NCBI RefSeq assembly: GCF_030547545.1
Contig: NZ_JAUOQE010000003.1
Span: 62,001 to 126,000 of the forward strand
Direction: 5' to 3'
Origin: Amphritea sp. 1_MG-2023
GTDB taxonomy: Bacteria > Pseudomonadota > Gammaproteobacteria > Pseudomonadales > Balneatricaceae
DNA: 64,000 nucleotides
Positions 30,770-40,651 of the stretch are shown piece by piece. Every line of letters starts with the position of its first letter. Within the stretch, counting starts at the first letter, position 1. A model generated the notes under the pieces. That model was given only the letters and a program-made list of their open reading frames with translations, did not search any database and was not told the DNA's origin. Both the position numbers and the translations under genes were made by a program.

Positions 30770-32431
30770 TCAATCTAATACAGCTTGCGATTCCACTAGT
30801 TTTTTTGGCTCAGTCAGTAACGATTTTAAGACCCCTAACGTCATGATAATGATAATAAAACTTAAAGGTAGAGCAGCCGCTATATTAGCCGTTTGCAGGG
30901 CGCTTAGCCCTCCCGCCACCAACAAGGCAGCAGCCACAAAACCAATAACAATACCCCAAAAAATACGGAATGCTTTGGGTGGCTCTTCATTACCTAAAGA
31001 CAGAATAGTCGTTAATACCAATGTACCGGAATCTGATGACGTTACGAACCAGCTCATTAACAAGAAGACCATCATCGCTGAGACAAGCCAACCCACCGAT
31101 CCATCACCGAAAATACCATCGGAACTAGCAAATAAAGCCGCAGGCAAGTTCCACGCATTTACCAGATCAATAATCCCAGCGGTACCAACACCGTTATCGG
31201 CAGCCAACTCTTGATAGAGCGCTGTACCGCCAAAGATACCTAACCAGACAAAGATAATAACGGTCGGCACTAACAACACACCTATCACAAATTCTCTCAT
31301 GGTACGGCCACGTGAAATACGCGCAATAAACAAACCAACAAAAGGAGCCCAAGCTAGCCACCAGCCCCAATAAAAGACAGTCCAGCCATTTTGCCACTTC
31401 GCTGGGCCTTCTTCTTCAGGAAACCAAAGCCCCATAGGCACAAAGTTAACTAAATAATCGCCCAAAGAATCCATAAAGATGCCGACTAACCAACTCGTTG
31501 GTCCTCCGAATAAGAAGAATGCGACCACCACAAGGGAGATAATAATGTTCCATTGGGAAATAATGCGAATACCTTTACCCACGCCCGATAAAGCAGACAG
31601 GATCGAGATAATGGAAATGATAACAATTAAAACCAACTGTGTGGTCAAGCCAGAATCAACGCCAATCAGTCGCTCTAAACCAACCGACATTTGACTGACG
31701 CCTAAGCCCAAAGATGTCGCGACACCAAAGACACAGCCTAATACGCCGAATATATCCACCGCATGGCCTATCGGCCCATAAATACGGTCGCCAATAAAGG
31801 GATACAAAGAAGAACGTAATGCGAGTGGTAGTTTTTTACGGTAGGCAAAGTAGGCTAACGACATTCCAACAATCACATAGACGGCCCAACCATGGAACCC
31901 CCAGTGAAAGAATGTCACTCTTAATGCATCGACAGCACGTTCATAACCCATTTCCCCAGCACCGGCTAGGTCGGCATAAGGATTATTGGGATAACCAAAA
32001 GCGCCGCTGTTATCGAGGTAAAAAATAGGTTCAGCGACACCAAAAAACAAGATACCGATACCGATACCCGCTGAAAATAACATTGAAAACCAAGCAAAAT
32101 TACTAAAATCTGGACGACTGTCGTCGTCTCCTAAGCGAACACTACCGAAACGACTAAAGACAACAAACGCACACATGGCAATCAAGAAGACGATGGTTAC
32201 CATGTAATACCAACCAAAAGTCACTTCAATCCATGTTCGAATCGTGCCAAAAAGCGATCCCGCTAGCTCCGTATTCGTTCCAGTAAACAGTACAAATAGC
32301 AGGACTAGCAGGGTAGACGAAATTGTCATACCTTTATGCATGCCTTTAAAAAGGCCATGTTTTGCTAATGTATCCGATTTAAACACCCCTGATTCAGATG
32401 ATTCAAAACCGGATTTAAGATTAGACGACAT
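30770..32431 (-). CDS. BCCT-family betaine/carnitine/choline transporter
   Basis: A 553-aa secondary transporter with about 12 membrane helices. The BCCT signature is clear: WTVFYWGWWLAWAPFVGLFI, then ARISRGRTMREFVIGVLLVP. A glycine-rich helix 1 (SAGIGIGILFFGVAEP) supports Na+ or H+ coupling. The C-terminal extension is short, which argues against an osmosensing BetP type. It lies 120 bp downstream of the carnitine dehydrogenase gene, so uptake of carnitine, butyrobetaine or betaine is likely; the substrate is inferred. Confidence 0.92.
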   Translation of the reverse strand: MSSNLKSGFESSESGVFKSDTLAKHGLFKGMHKGMTISSTLLVLLFVLFTGTNTELAGSLFGTIRTWIEVTFGWYYMVTIVFLIAMCAFVVFSRFGSVRLGDDDSRPDFSNFAWFSMLFSAGIGIGILFFGVAEPIFYLDNSGAFGYPNNPYADLAGAGEMGYERAVDALRVTFFHWGFHGWAVYVIVGMSLAYFAYRKKLPLALRSSLYPFIGDRIYGPIGHAVDIFGVLGCVFGVATSLGLGVSQMSVGLERLIGVDSGLTTQLVLIVIISIISILSALSGVGKGIRIISQWNIIISLVVVAFFLFGGPTSWLVGIFMDSLGDYLVNFVPMGLWFPEEEGPAKWQNGWTVFYWGWWLAWAPFVGLFIARISRGRTMREFVIGVLLVPTVIIFVWLGIFGGTALYQELAADNGVGTAGIIDLVNAWNLPAALFASSDGIFGDGSVGWLVSAMMVFLLMSWFVTSSDSGTLVLTTILSLGNEEPPKAFRIFWGIVIGFVAAALLVAGGLSALQTANIAAALPLSFIIIIMTLGVLKSLLTEPKKLVESQAVLD

Positions 32432-32551
32432 AAGCGTATTCTCCGTTTTTATAGTGAGGCTTTTTGTGATTTATTTTCTGTTTATAACAACGCACCTTTG
32501 TCGAGAGCATCCTTGCTTGTAAAACATCCCATAACGGAAAAGTCCGCTAAC

Positions 32552-33523
32552 TTAACGCTTAATACCTTTTTCTTCGCGGTATTCGTTGAGTGTCTGCATA
32601 ATGCGAATTAAACAATCATCTCGTTCTTGAATAAGCTCATTAATCGAGGCACCGTTTGCCTGCGTTAAACAACCTTCAACCATGTCATCTTTGAGTTTTT
32701 GTGTTAATTTCGGCGCTTTCAGACGGGTCCAAGGCTCTTCTAAGGACTCTTCAAAATGATCCAATAAATGTGCCATCCCCCCCTGTCCACCACCGAGATG
32801 ATACGTCAAACAATGGCCCATGATTGCCCAACGCAAGCCAGGCCCATAAGCGATCGCCTTATCGATGTCTTCCACGGAACATTCGTTATTCGCCACCATA
32901 TGTAGTGCTTCTCGCCACAACGCTTCCTGTAGACGGTTACCAATGAAGCCCGGCAGCTCTTTATCCATTTTAGCGACTTGTTTTTCGGTGAATTCATAAA
33001 ATTCAGCCGTCCAATCCACGACGTCCTGACTGGTGCGTTCGCCACCACAGACTTCACAAAAAGGCACTAAGTAGGGCGGGTTAAACGGGTGTCCAACCAC
33101 AAAACGTTCTGGCTGAAGTTCAAGATTAACCGCCATATCCGTCATAGCAAAACCCGAGGTGCTCGAAATAATAACCACCTCCGGTGGCGCAATTCGATCA
33201 AGCTCGGCGAATAATTGCCGTTTCGCATCCAGTTTTTCTGGCGTACTTTCTTGAATCACTTGGACGCTGTTAGCCAGTTCTTCTAGTGAATCAACAAAGC
33301 GTAAATTCTGTTTACTGGCACCTTCACGAAGGCCTAATTTGGTGATGGTAGGCCAGATGTGGTCAACCATCGCTAATAGCTTTTCTTCGGAATTAGGGCC
33401 TGGATCATAAGCAACCACTTCCATGCCCATGCGTAAGTAATGCAGTGCCCACGCACCACCGATCACTCCCGTACCAATGACACCTACTTTTGTTACTTCG
33501 TTTGGATTAGGACGAGCCATCAT
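32552..33523 (-). CDS. lcdH: L-carnitine dehydrogenase
   Basis: NAD-dependent dehydrogenase of the 3-hydroxyacyl-CoA dehydrogenase family, 323 aa. The Rossmann motif is GVIGTGVIGGAWALHYLRMG near residue 15; GHPFNPPYLVPFCEVCGG near 142 carries the catalytic His, and PGFIGNRLQEALWREALH follows. These blocks match carnitine 3-dehydrogenases (L-carnitine to 3-dehydrocarnitine) rather than FadB-type enzymes. It follows the BKACE gene by 21 bp in the same operon. Confidence 0.9.
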   Translation of the reverse strand: MMARPNPNEVTKVGVIGTGVIGGAWALHYLRMGMEVVAYDPGPNSEEKLLAMVDHIWPTITKLGLREGASKQNLRFVDSLEELANSVQVIQESTPEKLDAKRQLFAELDRIAPPEVVIISSTSGFAMTDMAVNLELQPERFVVGHPFNPPYLVPFCEVCGGERTSQDVVDWTAEFYEFTEKQVAKMDKELPGFIGNRLQEALWREALHMVANNECSVEDIDKAIAYGPGLRWAIMGHCLTYHLGGGQGGMAHLLDHFEESLEEPWTRLKAPKLTQKLKDDMVEGCLTQANGASINELIQERDDCLIRIMQTLNEYREEKGIKR

Positions 33524-33544
33524 TCATCTCCTACACTTTAAATA

Positions 33545-34438
33545 TTATTGAATGCCACTTAGGCCAAGTTTTTCACGAGCTTCGGTCGGATTAAGAATAC
33601 GAGCACCCATGTTTTCAATAATATTGACTGAACGTTCAACCAACTGACCGTTGGTCGCGAGCACGCCTTTTCCTAGATACAAATTATCTTCTAACCCAAC
33701 GCGCACATGGCCACCTAATAACGCCGATTGTGCAACCCAAGGCAATTGGTTGCGGCCTAATGCAAAGGCGGTCCAATTTGTATTCGCCGGTAGCATATCA
33801 ACCATCCCTTTTAGCAAAGCAAAGTTGGGTGGTGTTCCCCAAGGAATGCCTTGGCACAACTGGAACATAGCATTATCATCCAATAGGCCTTCTTTCATCA
33901 TTTGTAGGGCGAACCAAAGGTTGCCGGTATCGAAAATTTCTAGCTCAACGGTGACCCCTAATTCTTGAATACGAGCGGCACCAATGCGCAGCATCTCGGG
34001 CGTCGACACATAGACTAGATTGCTATCACCAAAATTTAAGGAACCACAATCTAAGGTACAAATTTCAGGTTTCAACTGTTCGATATGTACCAAACGTTCA
34101 TGAGCACCGACTAAATCAGTATCCTGAGTAAAAGCCGTCGGGTTCTCATCTGGGCCGATATAGAGATCACCACCCATGCCTGCCGTTAAGTTAATAACGA
34201 TGTCGCAGCTAGAGGCTCTTAATCGCTCACAAACTTCGGCGTACAGCTCAACACGTCTAGAGCCTTGAGTCGTCTCAGGATCTCGTACATGGATATGAGC
34301 AATAGCCGCTCCGGCATTCCAAGCTTCAATAGCAGAATTGGCTATTTGCTCAGGCGTCACAGGGACATGTTTATTACGTTCTGCGGTATCCGCTGCACCA
34401 TTTATAGCGCAAGTGATAATGACGTCTTGATTCATCAT
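33545..34438 (-). CDS. BKACE-family 3-dehydrocarnitine cleavage enzyme
   Basis: A beta-keto acid cleavage enzyme (DUF849), 297 aa. The predicted reaction is 3-dehydrocarnitine + acetyl-CoA to betainyl-CoA + acetoacetate. The Zn-binding [10 protein letters not shown] is near residue 48, [11 protein letters not shown] near 80 and [14 protein letters not shown] near 245. Its neighbours, carnitine dehydrogenase and a betainyl-CoA-type thioesterase, identify the substrate as in the cdhC gene of Pseudomonas. First gene of the leftward operon. Confidence 0.9.
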   Translation of the reverse strand: MMNQDVIITCAINGAADTAERNKHVPVTPEQIANSAIEAWNAGAAIAHIHVRDPETTQGSRRVELYAEVCERLRASSCDIVINLTAGMGGDLYIGPDENPTAFTQDTDLVGAHERLVHIEQLKPEICTLDCGSLNFGDSNLVYVSTPEMLRIGAARIQELGVTVELEIFDTGNLWFALQMMKEGLLDDNAMFQLCQGIPWGTPPNFALLKGMVDMLPANTNWTAFALGRNQLPWVAQSALLGGHVRVGLEDNLYLGKGVLATNGQLVERSVNIIENMGARILNPTEAREKLGLSGIQ

Positions 34439-34656
34439 TCAAAGCTCTTTTATAAGTTCAATACACACTAAAGCGACGCTACTGTGATCGCTCTAACCAT
34501 CAACAGTTATAAAAGTTACAGATTAAATGAGTTCAATTTTGTCTAAAGACGATGACTCTTAGCTTAAAAAAACAGCATTGACCAAGTAGCACGCTAAATA
34601 ACACCTAAAGATAAAGCCCGAAGATCTCGCGGGTGAATAGGTGAATGAACAAACCG

Positions 34657-35613
34657 TTAGCGTTCATCGCTGGGTTTTTTACAAAAAGTCTGTTGATAGC
34701 TACGGGTAAAATGGGACAGCGAAATGAAGCCACATGCCATCGCAATCGAGGTCACACTGCTTCGGGTTTGCTGTAGCATCCAACGGGCTTTTTCTAGCCT
34801 TAGGTTGCGATAGAAAGACTTTGGCGTCTGCTGTAAATGACTCTTAAATAGACGCTCTAACTCCCGGCCCGAAATGCCGAGATGGTCGGCAAGCTCCGTT
34901 ATTAACAGAGGCTCTTCAATATTTTGCTCCATGAGCTGAACCGCTTCTATTAAATGAGGATTGCGAGTGTCTAATCGTAATTGCATCGAACGGCGCTGCG
35001 GCTCCGTATGAGCTCTTTCATGGGTATAGACCAACGCATCCGCGACCTGTGAGGCTAACGCTTTACCATACTGAGTCGAGACCAAATAAAGCATCATATC
35101 CAATCCAGACAACGCCCCAGGGCAAGAAAAGCGTTTTCGGTCTATGACGAGTAACTCTTGAACAAAAGTTACTTTTGGAAAAGTCTGCGATGCACTTTCA
35201 TGGTTCTCCCAATGGATAGTGGTTCGGTAACCATCTAATACACCCGCAGCCGCGGCAATATAAGCTCCCGTATCCTGGCAGCCAATGTCCGCACCAAAGT
35301 TATTCTGCTGTCGAATAAAACCGAGTAAAGCCGCCGTTTTCGATAACCAAGGATCACGTCCCGAGCAAATAATCAGCGTTTCACATTTATCGACATCCTT
35401 AATGCTCACATTGGTCATAATCTCTATATTGTCACTGCTACGAATTAAGCCTCCGGATTCAGACACGAGAAACCATTCGTACAGATCATCATCACTAGTC
35501 CCGTTCGCATGCCGTAAAGGACCTAACATGGAGGTTAGGCCAAACAATGAAAAACCCGGAAGCAATAAAAAATGAATTTTTTGTGGCCCAGCCTTTAATC
35601 GATCACCAAACAC
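34657..35613 (-). CDS. carnitine-catabolism regulator CdhR-like (GlxA/AraC family)
   Basis: A 318-aa regulator with a DJ-1/PfpI-like sensor (IHFLLLPGFSLFGLTSMLGP at the start, CQDTGAYIAAAAGVLDGYRT near 110) and an AraC-type DNA-binding tail (ITELADHLGISGRELERLFK, then SVTSIAMACGFISLSHFTRS). It lies between the BKACE operon and the thioesterase gene, divergent from the latter, as cdhR does in pseudomonads. A 7-8-7 dyad in the divergent gap (35633-35654) is a candidate operator. Confidence 0.87.
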   Translation of the reverse strand: MFGDRLKAGPQKIHFLLLPGFSLFGLTSMLGPLRHANGTSDDDLYEWFLVSESGGLIRSSDNIEIMTNVSIKDVDKCETLIICSGRDPWLSKTAALLGFIRQQNNFGADIGCQDTGAYIAAAAGVLDGYRTTIHWENHESASQTFPKVTFVQELLVIDRKRFSCPGALSGLDMMLYLVSTQYGKALASQVADALVYTHERAHTEPQRRSMQLRLDTRNPHLIEAVQLMEQNIEEPLLITELADHLGISGRELERLFKSHLQQTPKSFYRNLRLEKARWMLQQTRSSVTSIAMACGFISLSHFTRSYQQTFCKKPSDER

Positions 35614-35632
35614 CTAGCCCCCTCGTATTTAC

Positions 35633-35654
35633 AGACTGAGCTTAATTTCAGTCT
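35633..35654. promoter_or_regulatory. candidate operator between cdhR-like and thioesterase genes
   Basis: Perfect dyad AGACTGA-N8-TCAGTCT in the 139-bp divergent gap, 19 bp from the start of the regulator gene. Confidence 0.45.
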
Positions 35655-35752
35655 ATAAAAATCAATTAGTATGCGATTTTAGTCAATTCTATTTAACATT
35701 ACATTTTATGATTGGCCACTGAACTCCCACTTCTTACTGTTTAGGAATCATA

Positions 35753-36229
35753 ATGTCGCAACTAATAAATTTATTTGAAAGTGATGTACTCACGGATTGG
35801 ATAGACTATAACGGTCATATGAACGATGCCTACTATGTCGTCGCTTTTAGTCAAGCTATTGACGCTTTTATGGTTCACATTGGCCTAGATGAACCTTTTC
35901 GAGCAGAGCATCAGGTTTCTATCTACACCCTACAAAGCATGGTGCAGTATTTAAAGGAAGTGAGTGAAGGTGAACCGCTTATCATCAAAGGCCAATTGCT
36001 CGAGAGTGACAACAAAAAACTGCGTCTCTATATGACCATGTTTCATGGCCAAACCCATGACGAACTAGCCACAATGGAAACCTTACTGCTTCACATGAAT
36101 ATGGAACTTCATCGAGCGGCACCGTTTCTAGCTAGCACCCAGGCCATTGTCGATAACATTCAAGCATCTCATAATGAACTGGAAACACCCGTCACAGCGG
36201 GCAAAGGAATTAGCTTAAAACGTAAGTGA
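35753..36229 (+). CDS. hotdog-fold acyl-CoA thioesterase, probable betainyl-CoA thioesterase
   Basis: A 158-aa 4HBT-type hotdog protein. DWIDYNGHMNDAYYVVAFSQA near residue 16 is the conserved helix-entry motif of 4-hydroxybenzoyl-CoA-like thioesterases. In the carnitine pathway this enzyme releases glycine betaine and CoA from betainyl-CoA (CdhB role). AGGAATC lies just ahead of the ATG. It is read divergently from the CdhR-like gene. Confidence 0.85.
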   Translation: MSQLINLFESDVLTDWIDYNGHMNDAYYVVAFSQAIDAFMVHIGLDEPFRAEHQVSIYTLQSMVQYLKEVSEGEPLIIKGQLLESDNKKLRLYMTMFHGQTHDELATMETLLLHMNMELHRAAPFLASTQAIVDNIQASHNELETPVTAGKGISLKRK

Positions 36230-36242
36230 GACCTCGGTATTA

Positions 36243-36271
36243 AAAGCGCTCAAAACACAAATGAGCGCTTT
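36243..36271 (+). terminator. terminator-like hairpin after the thioesterase gene
   Basis: Perfect 10-bp stem AAAGCGCTCA / TGAGCGCTTT with a 9-nt loop; only a short T-run. Confidence 0.65.
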
Positions 36272-36726
36272 ACTTGCTATACCGCTGAACAGTATCAGCT
36301 CTGAAACGCATACAATATTTCGCCTAATATAGGCGAACCCTTTTTACCTACTCGTCGAATGCAGCAGCTCAGGCTCAAATGACCCCGATATCACTAACCA
36401 TAAGCCGTCTATGACTAGGGAATAACCGCTAGACTTAGCTGTCCATATCGCTAATGCATGCTGGTGGCTAATCCCGTCCACCTCTGATGGAAACAGAGTA
36501 AACTCACACAAAATAATCCAAAACGTTAATACTAATGCCAAGCAAACCGGTTGAACCCGATGCTTAGCATTTCTACGTTGGCTCTTTATCGATAAGAAAT
36601 ACGCTACCCTGATCTGACATTTCGGAGTAAAGTCTTATATAGCACATTGCTAATATGAGTAACCTATTGAGAAAAACCGCTCGATAGGCTAGATCACTAA
36701 GTACGTTTAGTTAGTAAGGACTCACT
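36272..36726. other. intergenic region upstream of trxC
   Basis: 455 bp. A 65-codon minus-strand frame (36344-36541) begins with a hydrophobic segment but has only a TTG start and no Shine-Dalgarno. The trxC promoter must lie here but could not be fixed. Confidence 0.4.
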
Positions 36727-37164
36727 ATGACTACCAGTATCTGTTGTCCCAACTGTTCAGCCACCAATAATGTTCCCACTGCACGACTCGGTGATGGTCC
36801 CAAATGCGGTAAGTGTAAACAACCGCTGTTTCAAGGAGCTACCACCGCTCTAACCGCCGCGAATTATCAGAGCATGATTAACCGCAATGATATTCCTGTG
36901 TTAGTCGATTGCTGGGCGAGTTGGTGCGGCCCCTGTCAGCAGTTTGGACCGACATTTGAACAGGCCGCAGGGCAGTTTGAACCCAAAATCCGATTAGTAA
37001 AACTCGATACCGAAGCAGAGCAGACCATCGGTGCTCAATTACAGATTCGTTCGATCCCAACATTGATTCTATTTAAACAAGGTAAAGAGACCGCGCGAGT
37101 CAGTGGTGCGTTACCCTTGAGTCAACTAAAGCAGTGGTTAATTCAAAATGGCGTCGATCTTTGA
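36727..37164 (+). CDS. trxC: thioredoxin 2 (zinc-containing)
   Basis: A 145-aa cytosolic disulfide reductase. The N-terminal zinc-binding region has two CxxC pairs (CCPNCS and KCGKCK). The active site is WASWCGPCQQF near residue 60 and cis-Pro lies in IRSIPTLILF. This two-part layout separates TrxC from ordinary TrxA. AGGA lies ahead of the ATG. It is the last gene before the origin region. Confidence 0.95.
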   Translation: MTTSICCPNCSATNNVPTARLGDGPKCGKCKQPLFQGATTALTAANYQSMINRNDIPVLVDCWASWCGPCQQFGPTFEQAAGQFEPKIRLVKLDTEAEQTIGAQLQIRSIPTLILFKQGKETARVSGALPLSQLKQWLIQNGVDL

Positions 37165-38133
37165 GCACCGCTGTATAACGTCAACTTATCCACCTGTAAA
37201 ACATAGACTATAAGCTGTCGATAACGACCACAAGTTACGCACAGCTTATAATCAGTCTATCCCCTCGACTATCCTTCCTCTTTCTTCATTATTTTACCCA
37301 CAACTCGAGCCGCACAACGACAAACGCATTAATCACTTATATATCAACAAGTTAAAAAAATAAAGCGAGTCTAACCTTTTTGTTTACTCACAAGCAACTG
37401 GGGATAACCTTGGGATTAAGCGTCTATAAAGTGTGAAGAAACAGTGTTTATTTTATTATTGATCAATACACCTTAATCGTCGTCGAATGACAGCTAATCG
37501 CAGGCACAATTGAGTTATACACCGATAAATAGCCATAAAAACTGTTTAAGTATCTGTTCTACTTGGATATTATAGCGCCGTGACTTTAACACACTGAAAC
37601 GCGATCAGTTGTTTAGGTAAACTTCACTGAAAAAGTTATCCTCATAATGAAGATATCTAGGCGAAGAAGGTTAGTCACCATTGAGAGACTAAAATTTAAC
37701 CTAAATTTTTATCCACTCAATCCTGTGTGTAAACTGTATAACAATGCATGAGCAACCGGTTGATGCTCCTGTGAATAAAAACACCTGTGTATAAGATGCC
37801 TAGTTACGCACAGCTCTGTGACACCCTATCCAGCGCTTAATCGCAGTTATACAACAGCCTTTTATGGCTTGTAAGTACATGAATTATATGAATATATACG
37901 TGTTATCAACTAAAAAGTGGCTGCTTAATAATAACCATAATCATAAAAAACATCTTTAAAGAACATATTTAATTAATAGTTAATAAGAAGTTAAAAAAAA
38001 AATCTTTAGTCAGTGTTCAAAGTTTAACCATTTCTATATTTGCCCCTTAGGTTTATACTTAGCGCCTTTTTCTGAGCCTCTGCCTATCGGCATAAAAATA
38101 CAGGCTCTCTTTAATTAATGATGAGGTTAAACA
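37165..38133. other. oriC: probable chromosomal origin of replication (oriC)
   Basis: A 969-bp gene-free stretch between trxC and mnmG. DnaA-box-like 9-mers (TTWTNCACA with at most one or two mismatches) occur on both strands: 37186 TTATCCACC, 37235 TTACGCACA, 37294 TTACCCACA, 37399 TGGGGATAA, 37515 TTATACACC, 37636 TTATCCTCA, 37709 TTATCCACT, 37770 TGTGAATAA, 37786 TGTGTATAA and 37804 TTACGCACA. An AT-rich tract at about 37921-38010 near mnmG is a likely unwinding element. None is a perfect TTATCCACA, and GATC sites are sparse, so control is not of the SeqA/Dam-dense kind. Confidence 0.8.
37921..38010. promoter_or_regulatory. AT-rich tract, candidate DNA unwinding element
   Basis: About 90 bp almost devoid of G and C, with A- and T-runs, at the mnmG end of the DnaA-box cluster. 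Confidence 0.6.
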
Positions 38134-40023
38134 GTGGACTATCCTGACCACTTTGATGTGATTGTAATTGGTGGAGGCCATGCCGGAACGGAAGCTGCTT
38201 TGGCTGCTGCACGTACGGGTGTTAAAACACTTCTGTTGACCCATAACATAGAAACCTTAGGGCAGATGTCTTGTAACCCTGCTATCGGTGGTATCGGTAA
38301 GAGTCATCTGGTTAAAGAGATCGATGCTTTAGGCGGCGCTATGGCTATCGCCACAGATAAAGGGGGGATTCAATTTCGTACCCTTAATTCCCGTAAAGGA
38401 CCTGCTGTTAGAGCAACGCGTGCACAAGCCGATCGCATACTCTACAAAGCCGCCATTCGTGAAATTCTTGAAAATCAGCCAAATTTACAACTGTTTCAAC
38501 AAGCCGCTGATGATCTGATTGTTGAAGGGGATTCTGTTAAAGGAGTGGTGACTCAGGCAGGTTTACGTTTCTTTGCCAATAATATTGTGTTGACGGTGGG
38601 TACGTTTCTCGGGGGTAAGATACATATTGGCCTAGATAACTATGCTGGAGGCCGCGCAGGTGATCCGCCATCGGTTGCTTTAGCCGATCGATTACGAGAA
38701 TTACCATTACGGGTCGATCGATTAAAAACTGGCACACCACCGCGAATCGATGCTCGCAGTGTCGATTTCAGTTTAATGCAGGTACAACCCGGAGATACAC
38801 CCACACCGGTGATGTCGTTTATGGGATCTCTCGCCGATCATCCTCGACAGATCAGTTGCTATATTACTCATACGAATGAACGCACCCATGATATCCTGCG
38901 TTCGGGTTTAGATCGCTCGCCGATGTATACCGGTGTCATTGATGGAGTAGGACCACGTTACTGTCCATCTGTTGAAGATAAAATAGTCCGCTTTGCCGAT
39001 AAGACCAGTCATCAGGTGTTTGTCGAACCGGAAGGACTAACGACGCATGAGCTCTACCCAAATGGCATCTCGACCAGTTTGCCGTTTGATATTCAGTTAG
39101 CTGCAGTGCGATCTATCAAAGGCTTTGAACAGGCGTTTATTACGCGGCCGGGTTATGCCATCGAATATGATTACTTCGATCCGCAAGATCTTAAGCACAC
39201 GTTAGAAACTAAAGTTATCAATGGTCTCTACTTTGCCGGTCAGATCAACGGTACGACCGGCTATGAAGAAGCTGGGGCTCAGGGGTTACTGGCGGGCGTT
39301 AACGCTTCTCTGCGCGCTCAGGAGAAGGATCAGTGGTATCCTCGCCGTGATGAAGCCTATATCGGTGTGTTGGTTGACGATCTGATTACCATGGGCACTT
39401 CAGAACCTTACCGTATGTTTACCAGCCGAGCGGAATACCGGTTGATTCTGCGTGAAGACAATGCGGATCTACGCCTGACTGAAAAAGGTCGTGAGCTTGG
39501 CCTCGTCGATGATGAGCGTTGGCAACGTTTCTGCGATAAACGCGAAGCCGTTGAGTTGGAAAATCAGCGCCTTAAAGAAACTTGGATACAGCCCGGCACG
39601 GCCGAAGCTGAACAGTTAAATACACAACTACAGCAGCCTATAAATCGGGAATATAACCTTCAAGACCTAGTGAAACGGCCTGAACTTAACTATGCCAAGG
39701 TTGCCGGTTTGAAAGGCACACCCGTTACCGATCCGCAGGTAGCTGAACAGGTTGAGATTCAGATTAAATATGCCGGTTATATTGACCGACAGAAAGGTGA
39801 TATCGAAAAGGTTCGTCGTCAGGAAGACACGCTGTTACCGATCGATTTTGATTATGCGTCGGTGGGTGGTTTATCCAATGAGCTAACCGCTAAATTGGAA
39901 CAGGTTAGGCCCGAAAGCATTGCCCAAGCAGCGCGGATTCAAGGGATGACACCCGCAGCGATCTCGTTGCTATTGATTCACCTGAAGAAGAAACAGATGA
40001 CCGCTAAAAAGGCGCTGAATTGA
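38134..40023 (+). CDS. mnmG: tRNA U34 carboxymethylaminomethyl synthase subunit MnmG
   Basis: FAD-dependent partner of MnmE in wobble-uridine modification, 629 aa, standard length. The FAD motif is [20 protein letters not shown] at the N-terminus, [20 protein letters not shown] follows, and [19 protein letters not shown] near 375 is the second nucleotide-binding block. The start is GTG at 38134 with GAGG about 9 nt upstream. It is first of the mnmG-rsmG-parA-parB run, which is transcribed away from oriC. Confidence 0.97.
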   Translation: MDYPDHFDVIVIGGGHAGTEAALAAARTGVKTLLLTHNIETLGQMSCNPAIGGIGKSHLVKEIDALGGAMAIATDKGGIQFRTLNSRKGPAVRATRAQADRILYKAAIREILENQPNLQLFQQAADDLIVEGDSVKGVVTQAGLRFFANNIVLTVGTFLGGKIHIGLDNYAGGRAGDPPSVALADRLRELPLRVDRLKTGTPPRIDARSVDFSLMQVQPGDTPTPVMSFMGSLADHPRQISCYITHTNERTHDILRSGLDRSPMYTGVIDGVGPRYCPSVEDKIVRFADKTSHQVFVEPEGLTTHELYPNGISTSLPFDIQLAAVRSIKGFEQAFITRPGYAIEYDYFDPQDLKHTLETKVINGLYFAGQINGTTGYEEAGAQGLLAGVNASLRAQEKDQWYPRRDEAYIGVLVDDLITMGTSEPYRMFTSRAEYRLILREDNADLRLTEKGRELGLVDDERWQRFCDKREAVELENQRLKETWIQPGTAEAEQLNTQLQQPINREYNLQDLVKRPELNYAKVAGLKGTPVTDPQVAEQVEIQIKYAGYIDRQKGDIEKVRRQEDTLLPIDFDYASVGGLSNELTAKLEQVRPESIAQAARIQGMTPAAISLLLIHLKKKQMTAKKALN

Positions 40024-40649
40024 TGCAGCAGTACCGTAATCTACTTGAAAAACAGTGCCAACAGATCGATATCAAACTTAGCGATGAGCAGTATGATCAG
40101 TTGCTTAAGTACCATGCTTTGCTGATTAAATGGAATAAAGCTTTTAATCTCACGGCGGTTCGGTCACCTGAAGAGATGATTAGCCGACATCTCATCGATA
40201 GTTTGAGTGTCTTGCCTTATATTGAGGTAGAACGTTTGATTGATGTGGGTAGCGGTCCTGGATTACCGGGGATTCCGTTGGCTATTTGTCGGCCGGATCT
40301 GCCGATCACATTGCTCGATAGTAATATCAAAAAAAGCCGATTTCAGTTTCAAGCTAAAGCTGAATTAGGATTGGACAATATTGATGTGATTCATGATCGG
40401 GTTGAGAAGTACACGCCTGACGTCCTGTTCGATGGGGTGATCTCAAGGGCCTTTGCTTCCTTACAAGATATGCTCCATTGGACTTCACATCTGTGTGCTG
40501 AAGAGGGTGTTTTTCTTGCAATGAAAGGCATGTATCCTACTGAAGAAATTGAGTTATTACCTGAGTCCATAAATCTGCGCCAAAGTGTCCGGTTAAATGT
40601 ACCCGGCACCGACGGCGAGCGGCATCTGTTGATGTTAGGGAGAACTTGA
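40023..40649 (+). CDS. rsmG: 16S rRNA G527 N7-methyltransferase
   Basis: SAM-dependent methyltransferase of 16S rRNA G527, 208 aa. The SAM motif is DVGSGPGLPGIPLAI near residue 73, and WNKAFNLTAVRSPEEMISRHLIDSL precedes it. The ATG at 40023 overlaps the mnmG stop (TGATG), which makes it a more likely start than the TTG at 40020. It overlaps or abuts parA. Confidence 0.95.
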   Translation: MQQYRNLLEKQCQQIDIKLSDEQYDQLLKYHALLIKWNKAFNLTAVRSPEEMISRHLIDSLSVLPYIEVERLIDVGSGPGLPGIPLAICRPDLPITLLDSNIKKSRFQFQAKAELGLDNIDVIHDRVEKYTPDVLFDGVISRAFASLQDMLHWTSHLCAEEGVFLAMKGMYPTEEIELLPESINLRQSVRLNVPGTDGERHLLMLGRT

Positions 40650-40651
40650 AC

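Noticed and set aside
31306-31321. CACGTGAAAT as a parS site
   Set aside because: Left half of the palindrome is absent; lies inside the BCCT coding sequence.
36344-36541. 65-codon minus-strand frame with a hydrophobic start
   Set aside because: Only a TTG start, no ribosome-binding site, no family recognised.
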